A DNA stretch of 64,000 nt. Source: Fallopia convolvulus. Taxonomy: Eukaryota; Streptophyta; Magnoliopsida; Caryophyllales; Polygonaceae. The position numbers were made by a program, and so were the translations under genes. Positions within the stretch are counted from its first letter, which is position 1. The number at the start of each line of letters is the position of its first letter. Where the stretch lies: contig OZ024737.1 in NCBI GenBank assembly GCA_964016875.1, positions 32,303,683 through 32,367,682 on the forward strand, given 5' to 3'. Of the stretch, positions 57,880-64,000 are shown piece after piece. The notes below the pieces were generated by a model. That model had not been told where the DNA came from. It saw nothing but the letters and a program-made list of their open reading frames with translations, and ran no database searches.

Positions 57880-60800
57880 TATTTGTAAATGAGTAAATTA
57901 TTTCTCCCTCCAACTATCCCTACAAACTACAAGATCTGTAAAAATCTCCAGTTCGCTGACATCTTGCCTTATAATGTCCTTCCAACATTTCTTCGGTCGT
58001 CCCCTCCCTTTTCGTACGTCTCCTAAAACCAGGCTCTCACACTTACGAAGTGGCTCGCAGGGCCCCACCTCTGAACATGTCCAAACCATCGCAATTCGGA
58101 TTCTCGCAGCTTATCTATACCTGCCTATCTCACTCTGCTTCTAATCACTTCATTTCTGATTTTGTCTAGTAGCGTGTGCCCACTCATCCACCTTAGCATT
58201 CTCATCTCTACTATCATTAACATCTATTCCTGAGCTTTCATGGTGGGCCAACACTCTGCCCCGTAGAGGATGGCCGATCTGATCTTTGTTCTGTAAAACT
58301 TTCCTTTTAGCTTGAGCTTACCTTCTTATCACACAGAACCCCAGACGCCGCTCGCCACTTCTGCCAACCTCTCTGTATCCGATGAGTGATGTCCTCATCT
58401 ATGCCTCCGTCACTCTACGTCACTGACCCCGAATATCTAAAACTCTCCTTCCTTGGTACTACTTCCCCTCCTAGCCGCACTTTCTCACTGTGAGTTTCAC
58501 CTTCCCTGAACTTAAACTCCACATATTATGTCTTGGTCATGCTCAGTCTGAAACCCCTAGTCTCCAACTTCTCCCTCCAAATTTTAAGCCTTCTGCTGAC
58601 TCCCGCTCTAGACTCGTCCACCAACACTATATCATCTGCTAACAACAAGCACCACGAGATCTCCCCTTGAATCTCCCTCGTCAAAACGTCCATCACTATT
58701 GTAAAGAAGAAGGGGCATAAGGTTGACCCTTGATGTAGACCCGCCTCCACCTTAAAGAACTCAGTATCCCCGCCTGAGGTGCACACACTGGTCATCAAGC
58801 CCTTTTACATATCTCTGACTATCCTGATGAACGTGCCCGATACTTCCTTAGCTGCCAAACATTCCCAAATCAGTTCTCTCGGTATTCTATCATACGCTTT
58901 CTCCAAGTCGATAAAAACCATATGTAGATTCTTTTTCATCTCTTTGTATGCCTTTGTTAGCCTCCTCAATAAGTGAATAGCCTCCATGGAGGACAACCTG
59001 GGCATAAAACCAAACTAGTTATCTGACACTCTGACTGACCTCCACAACCTCATCTCAATAGTCTTCTCCCATATCTTCATTGTGTGGTTAAGCAACTTGA
59101 TACCCCTGTAGTTGTTACAATGTTGCACATCTCCCTTGTTCTTATACACCGGGAACAACTTACTAATCTTCCACTCATCCGACATCTTAGCTGTCCTGAA
59201 AATTACATTAAAAAGCGATGTTATCCACTCTAGGCCTTTCACTCCAAAGCACTTCCAAACCTCCACCAGGATTTGATTCGGCCCCACTGCTCTCCTACTA
59301 CTCATTTTTCGGACCACTCCTTTTATTTCCTCCTTGGAGAAGCGTCTGTAAAAGCATATGGCACTCGGCTTAATCGGTCCGCCAAGTCGTGCCTTCTCTC
59401 CTCCATCTCGCAGCCGTCATTCAGAAGACCACTGAAGTACCTCTCCCACCGCTGTCTGATATGTGGTTCTTCCACTAGCACCCATCCATCTTCATCTTTG
59501 ATACATTTAACTCTGCCTATATCTCTGCTCTTCTTTTCTATTATTTTTGCCAACCTGTACAAGACCCGTTCTCCACCCTTTTTGTCCAGGGCCTTATACA
59601 AGTCCTCAAACACTTTATCTTTAGTGGTCGTGACTGCTCTCTTGGCTGCCTTTTTTGTTGCCTTGAGCTCTGCCAATCTCGCCTCCCTCTTTGGTTTTGT
59701 ACTTCTTACCCAAGCTTTGTATGCTAGCTGTTTCTCCCTAACCTTTTTCTGAACTTTACCACTCCACCAAGCTATTGCCCCTTTTTTTTTCCAGAAAAGC
59801 CTTTTGACACTCCCAACACTCCACACGCCGCTCGACGAATGCACTCCGTCAACTTGCCAAGCTCCCTTTGCATCTGCTTCTTTAAAGATCCTTTCCCATA
59901 GGGTTTGAATGTTATATTCTGAGAGGCGCCACCATCTAATTTTTGGTTGAGGTACTGTGTGTGCCTTTTTCTTATTACACTGCCCCTTTAGGTCCATAAC
60001 TAGTAACATGTGTTGCGTTGAAAGGCCCTGAAAAGGAATGACCATGCAGTTCTTCCACCTTCATTTGTCTTCCCTTCTAGTCACAAAGAAGTCAATTTGT
60101 GTCTTTCCAAGCGGGCTCTTAAAAGTTATCAACTGTTCATCTCTCTTCCTAAACCAAGAGTTGACCACTAAGCAAGCAAAGGTAGCTGCAAAATCCAAGA
60201 GTGCTTGACCTCCGTCGTTTCTGTCACCAATCCCCCAGCCTCCATGTATCTCTTCGAACCCAACTCTTTCCTTCTCGATGTGCCCATTGAAGTCCCCTCC
60301 AATCACCAATTGTTCTGTTGTCAGTACCTTCTAGTCAAACTATCTAAGTCTTCCCAAAACTGTCTCTTTTCCTCTAAACTCAAGCCCCTGTGGGGTGCGT
60401 AAGCACTAACCACATTCAAAATTTTCTCCCCTAAGACGATCTTCAACAACATAAAACGATCGCTTGTATGTCCCACTTGCACTACCTGATCTCTCATTTT
60501 ACTGTCTACGAGAATCCCAACTCCATTTTTGCCACTATAGAGGCGCATGATTACCATAACTTCCATCCATCAATCTCTCGAGCATTCTTTTCTTTCCACT
60601 TTGTCTCCTGAATACAAACAACATGTACTGTGTAATGGAGAAGAATCTTGATCAGTTCAATGGACTTCCTAGTCAACGTACCCACATTCCAAGAGCCCAA
60701 ACAGTATCTGTAGTAAAATTCTCCTGAACAACCAAACTAGACAGATTAACCCGCCAAAAACACAACTTGTAAAACCTGCAAAAAATGCACAACACCAACA

Positions 60801-61000
60801 AGCCAACAACAAGCCAAACAGTACCACCAAAGCAAAACACGAGGTGAAACCCAAGCAGAAGCGAAGCAGAACTAAAATGAATAAGGAAACAAAAACAAAA
60901 CTAGAAGGCACTATAGAGCTACTACAAGAGACAAAAGCAAAAGACCAACCTAACCCGATACTACACAAAACGACCCACGACTAAGCACAATCTAAAAACT
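57880..61000 (-). mobile_element. RTE-type LINE (AP endonuclease + reverse transcriptase), degraded
   Basis: Minus strand, in order. Endonuclease: WNVGTLTRKS, VVCIQETKWKGKN, MLLKIVLGEKILNVVSAYAP, HRG; then GGDFNGHI, IGDRNDGGQALLDFAATF and SPLGKTQIDFFV. A linker of ~240 aa follows (59323-60045, with VCKRLF-like KKVREKQLAYKAWVRS and RWERYFSGLLNDG). RT: RRAVGPNQILVEVWKCFG, NYRGIKLLNHTMKIWEK, HMVFIDLEKAYDRIPRELIW, EAGLHQGSTLCPFFFTIVMD, LLLADDIVLVDE (LADD catalytic pair). The C-terminus CESLVLGDVRKGRGRPKKCW, then KDIIRQDVS, is typical of plant RTE elements. Stops and shifts split it into pieces. The GC-rich DNA upstream (61.0-61.66 kb) is probably its 5' UTR. Confidence 0.88.
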
Positions 61001-61665
61001 AAGCAAGAACTCTGAAGGCTAAAACAAAGGGGAAGAGAAACGAGGTTACCACACCCCTTAGGTCGGGAGGGGTAAAGAGTCAGCCGGGCCTTTCGGAGGG
61101 TTGCCGACCGGGGTACCGGGGAGTGCTTTCCGAGAGGGGCGCCGGGGTTGTACCTCTAAAACTTGAAGGGACCGAAAACAAAGCTAAAGGGTTGGTGCCC
61201 AAGCACCAGTAAGAGGTCGGGGGTGGGGGCGACGGTTCTGTAGGGATGGTACTGGCCGGGGCAATCTAGGGTTCGCTGGGGCGGGGGGTCTGCACAGAAC
61301 CAGATCTAGGGTTTGAATGAGCGCAGGGGGTGGGCGCACGAAAGGCGGCTCGGATCCGAGGGGGTTGGATCTGGGTGGGGTGGGTTTGAGCCGGAGGTTG
61401 AGTCAAAACAGGAGGGGGAGGCGTGTGGGCGACAGGCGGTAGCCGGTGGTCACCTTAGGCCTCGCTCAGTCCGGTCGAGTAAGTGGGTCGAGTGCTCAGG
61501 TGGGGCCGAGCGCGGGCGTGCAGGTCACGAGCGTGGTGGGTTTGGGCTCGCCTGGAGCGTTTGTTGGTGACGGCGACGGTGTGCCGGTCGGACGGTGGGA
61601 GTGAAGTGCGAGGTCGTCGAGGAGAGAGAAAGCGTGGGGAGAGAGAGAGAGCCCTAAGTGAGCAA
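61000..61665 (-). other. GC-rich probable 5' UTR of the RTE LINE
   Basis: Strongly G-rich on the plus strand (C-rich on the minus, the LINE's sense strand). It starts on the minus strand with GGGCTCTCTCTCTCTCCCC next to the hAT relic. Long plus-strand frames here (for example 61313-61570) are GC-driven and resemble no protein. Confidence 0.5.
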
Positions 61666-61671
61666 TAAAAA

Positions 61672-62600
61672 CAAATTCATAATTCTTCATTTTTTCCACT
61701 AAGCTAGCGACAAGACTTCGAGCATCGGAGTCGATCTCATCATCAAATATGTTTAAAAGCATTTCAATTGTTGGGGACCATGAGGATAGAAGGCGATCAA
61801 TAGTTGTATAGTGCGAACCCCAATGTGTAACTCCGAAATGAGCTAAGCTAGTTTCTTGATTCAAACCTTTTCCGATATAAATTTCACCATTTAGCAACCT
61901 CTCCACCGTGTCTTCATGTTGATTTTATCAAAATTGGTCTTTTCTTTTGCAAAAAGATCCAACCACATTCATAATCATGGAAATATAACCAAAAAAATCA
62001 CTCGCAAAGTTAGTTTTTGAAACCTTCACAACAACTAATTGGAGTTGATGAGCAAAACTATGGATATACCTTGCACATGGATCATCTTGCATATTAGAAG
62101 TTCCATCATATCCTTGACCTCTAAGTTTAGAGATTAATAAATTATGTGTGGCGAAAAATTCATCAATGCCATTTTTCAAAGCTAAAGCAGTGTGTCAACA
62201 ACATGAACAAATCCAACAAAGCATTCCACCACTACATCATGATTGTCTAAATATCTTAAGACAATAGTCATTTGCTCTTTTATCGAACTATCTGTAGTCT
62301 CATTAATCAATAAAGAGAAGCACTTGTCTCAAATATCACTCATTATGACTTTTATTGTCTTCGAAACACAAGCACTAATGATTTGCTTTTGAATCCGAGG
62401 ACAAGTAAGATGGTTATTTCCCAGTGCATTTCCATCACCACCCTTTGAACATCAAGATTATATGAACTTAAAAGTTCAACAAAATTTTATCTATTTAACG
62501 AGTTTATCGACTCATTATGGCCACGAAAAGCCATCCCCTGTCATCGAAATAGATATCTAACAACATCCACCCTTGCCTTCAAACAAAGGCGCTATGCCTC
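61672..62600 (-). pseudogene. hAT-type transposase (TTF-zinc-finger/DUF4371) relic
   Basis: Minus strand: RLKARVDVVRYLFR, MAFRGHNESINSLNR, LLSSYNLDVQR, CFSLLINETTDSSIKEQMTI, VLRYLDNHDVVVECFVGFVH, LLISKLRGQGYDGTSNMQ, ARYIHSFAHQLQLVVVKVSK, GSFCKRKD, GLNQETSLAHFGVTHWGSHY, ending at KNYEFVFI where RTE sequence begins. The conserved catalytic-region DE(S/T)xD is NETTD here, with Asn for Asp. SLKRGQGYDGxSNM is followed by a deletion of the usual GEFNGLK segment. Stops interrupt the frame, and the C-terminal dimerisation half is missing. It is a dead, truncated element. Confidence 0.8.
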
Positions 62601-62939
62601 ACCAATATGACAAAAAATGAATGTGCCTATGTGACATAGTTAAGGTGACAACACATATGATAGATATATTCAACTTTAGTTATAGTAGCATTGATTTATA
62701 AAAATAGATTTTTTAATCTTATGGTCTTAATTAAATAAAAAGACCTAATAACATTTTTTTAAGTAGGTAAACTTACATCAAATCAGATTCAGCCTAGTGA
62801 ATCCTTATAGATGAGGACACGGAGTTCAAGATGATTTTGAATTTAATTGATACTTAACAAGTGTTGAATTTGAACAGCCTCAAAAAACTGTAGGAATATA
62901 AAAATATCAGCAATTAACATCTCAATTTGTCAAGGATAA
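62601..62939. other. AT-rich DNA, no gene seen
   Basis: No coding or RNA signal is recognised between the transposase relic and the MITE. Confidence 0.4.
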
Positions 62940-63314
62940 GAGCATCCCCAAGAGATGCTCTAAAAATTTCTCCAAAATGGGGAATAAAGTGCCCCATTCT
63001 CCAAAATTTTTATGTCCTAACTCCAACAAATTCTCCATTTTAAAGATTTATATATTTATCATTATAATATTTATATATAAACTACTATTATAAATTTGAA
63101 ATTGACCAATTGGGAGAAGACATGATTTAATATACAATTAATGCATTCTCCAAAAAATTTTAGGGATATCCCCAAATTTAGAGAAAGAGATTCAACTTTT
63201 GGAAATCTTCTTCAAAATGGAGAATGTAATGGAAAATTTGTTGGACCTTAAAATAGGTCCAGAATTACCAAATGCATCAAATTCAAGAATTTAGAGCATC
63301 TGTTGAAGATGCCC
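62940..63314. mobile_element. Harbinger-like MITE
   Basis: A 375-bp element with ~25-bp imperfect terminal inverted repeats: left GAGCATCCCCAAGAGATGCT then CTAAA, right (reverse complement) GGGCATCTTCAACAGATGCT then CTAAA. The flanking 3-bp duplication is TAA (62937-62939 and 63315-63317). The interior is AT-rich and non-coding. Confidence 0.8.
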
Positions 63315-63317
63315 TAA

Positions 63318-64000
63318 GATCTTCTCCCTTTCGATGTATTTGTAACAAAAGACCAATAACATTGAGTCAAACTCAACTATTTTTTTAATTATTATTTTAC
63401 CAAAGTTCAACTGTCTCTTTCCTTTCTTTTAATTTGTGTTAAATTATGTGGAATTTCAAGCAAATCATGAAATATCAACTTTGTAACACAAGATTAGTAG
63501 CAGACTAGTAGTAGTAGTAGTACACAAATGTGACCATCATTACTCTCATTAGGCGGTATAGCATTGATGGGCCGGGAATGTCCAAATGACAAGTGGTGAT
63601 CCGGAATATACCCTTTTGTTTTGTTTATTTTTTAAAAATCTCTTCCATAAATAATATTTAAGGTGGTCCCATATTCACCCAATCACCCCTCTCAAACAGA
63701 GAAGAAGTAATGGAATGTGATGAATTATAGTTCAAAATGGATGTAGACTCTATTAGGATGTAAGTTAAGCTTATATGGGCATGGTAATTTGATAAATTCA
63801 AGCTAAAAAAAGGAATTTTTGTTCATACATAGAGACTAGAGAGGGAGTTTATACTCACTCTTTACTAGTAGACCAAATCTCATGAACCATCCTCCTCAAA
63901 GACAAATATTGTAAAATTTTCCCTTATACCACAAAATGCTAGCTCCACTCCTAGCTTCCAAGTTTAATTTTTGGAAAATTTATTTTGATTCCCTCTAGTT
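63318..64000. other. AT-rich DNA to window end, no gene seen
   Basis: An AGT microsatellite occurs near 63507-63522. No exon or RNA gene is recognised. The right part could belong to the flank of a gene outside the window. Confidence 0.4.

Noticed and set aside
61313..61668. Plus-strand frames of 61-85 aa rich in Gly/Arg
   Set aside because: Explained by GC-rich LINE leader DNA; no recognisable protein.

Overview
The window is a stretch of plant nuclear DNA, most likely from a eudicot. It carries spliced genes with GT-AG introns whose protein-coding products are plant families: a KEULE-type SEC1, a class II photolyase, BAG, SKP1, MINDY and VTT proteins. A plant-type tRNA-Val and a typical angiosperm mix of transposons fit the same picture. 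I cannot name the species.

Six protein-coding genes look intact, and their exon sums are divisible by three. They are a BAG-domain co-chaperone (3226-4374, +, 228 aa), a Sec1/Munc18 protein of the KEULE type (10998-19939, +, 21 exons, 665 aa), a class II CPD photolyase (20868-24167, -, 9 exons, 498 aa), a VTT-domain (SNARE-associated Golgi/TVP38-type) membrane protein (26647-28776, +, 308 aa), a MINDY deubiquitinase with a C-terminal CaaX box (43961-48890, +, 12 exons, 736 aa) and SKP1 (49886-50463, -, 155 aa). A tRNA-Val(AAC) gene lies at 41234-41307 (-). These are housekeeping or signalling genes; nothing suggests they form one pathway. SEC1 and the photolyase are convergent neighbours.

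The space between them is built from mobile DNA and relics. From 4.7 to 7.4 kb an L1-type LINE ORF1 relic is interrupted by a tandem three-LTR TRIM element and by an 825-bp solo LTR, each with a clean 5-bp target-site duplication. From about 7.4 to 10.19 kb there is a Helitron-like tract with an exact 3' terminus, an RPA-like ORF, a helicase C-terminus and pieces of host genes, including an enolase fragment. From 30.9 to 40.2 kb there are two blocks of a ~31-bp minisatellite. The second block shows a higher-order period alternating between about 478 and 500 bp. They are interspersed with remains of an ARIADNE-type RBR ubiquitin ligase gene and a duplicated flank; an HMGB relic lies just before them. 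From 50.8 to 54 kb the DNA is AT-rich, with several Helitron ends and a long-TIR element. From 54.2 to 62.6 kb there is a graveyard of retroelements: a 357-bp LINE tail, a probable SINE, an unusual RT element with a putative restriction-like endonuclease C-terminus, an RTE-type LINE and a hAT-type transposase relic.

The most distinctive items are the minisatellite with its higher-order structure inside a decayed RBR ligase locus, the RT element at 54.94-57.88 kb, the Helitron with captured gene pieces, and the nested TRIM/solo-LTR stack whose insertions can be undone to the base. I found no clear case of a wholly new system.
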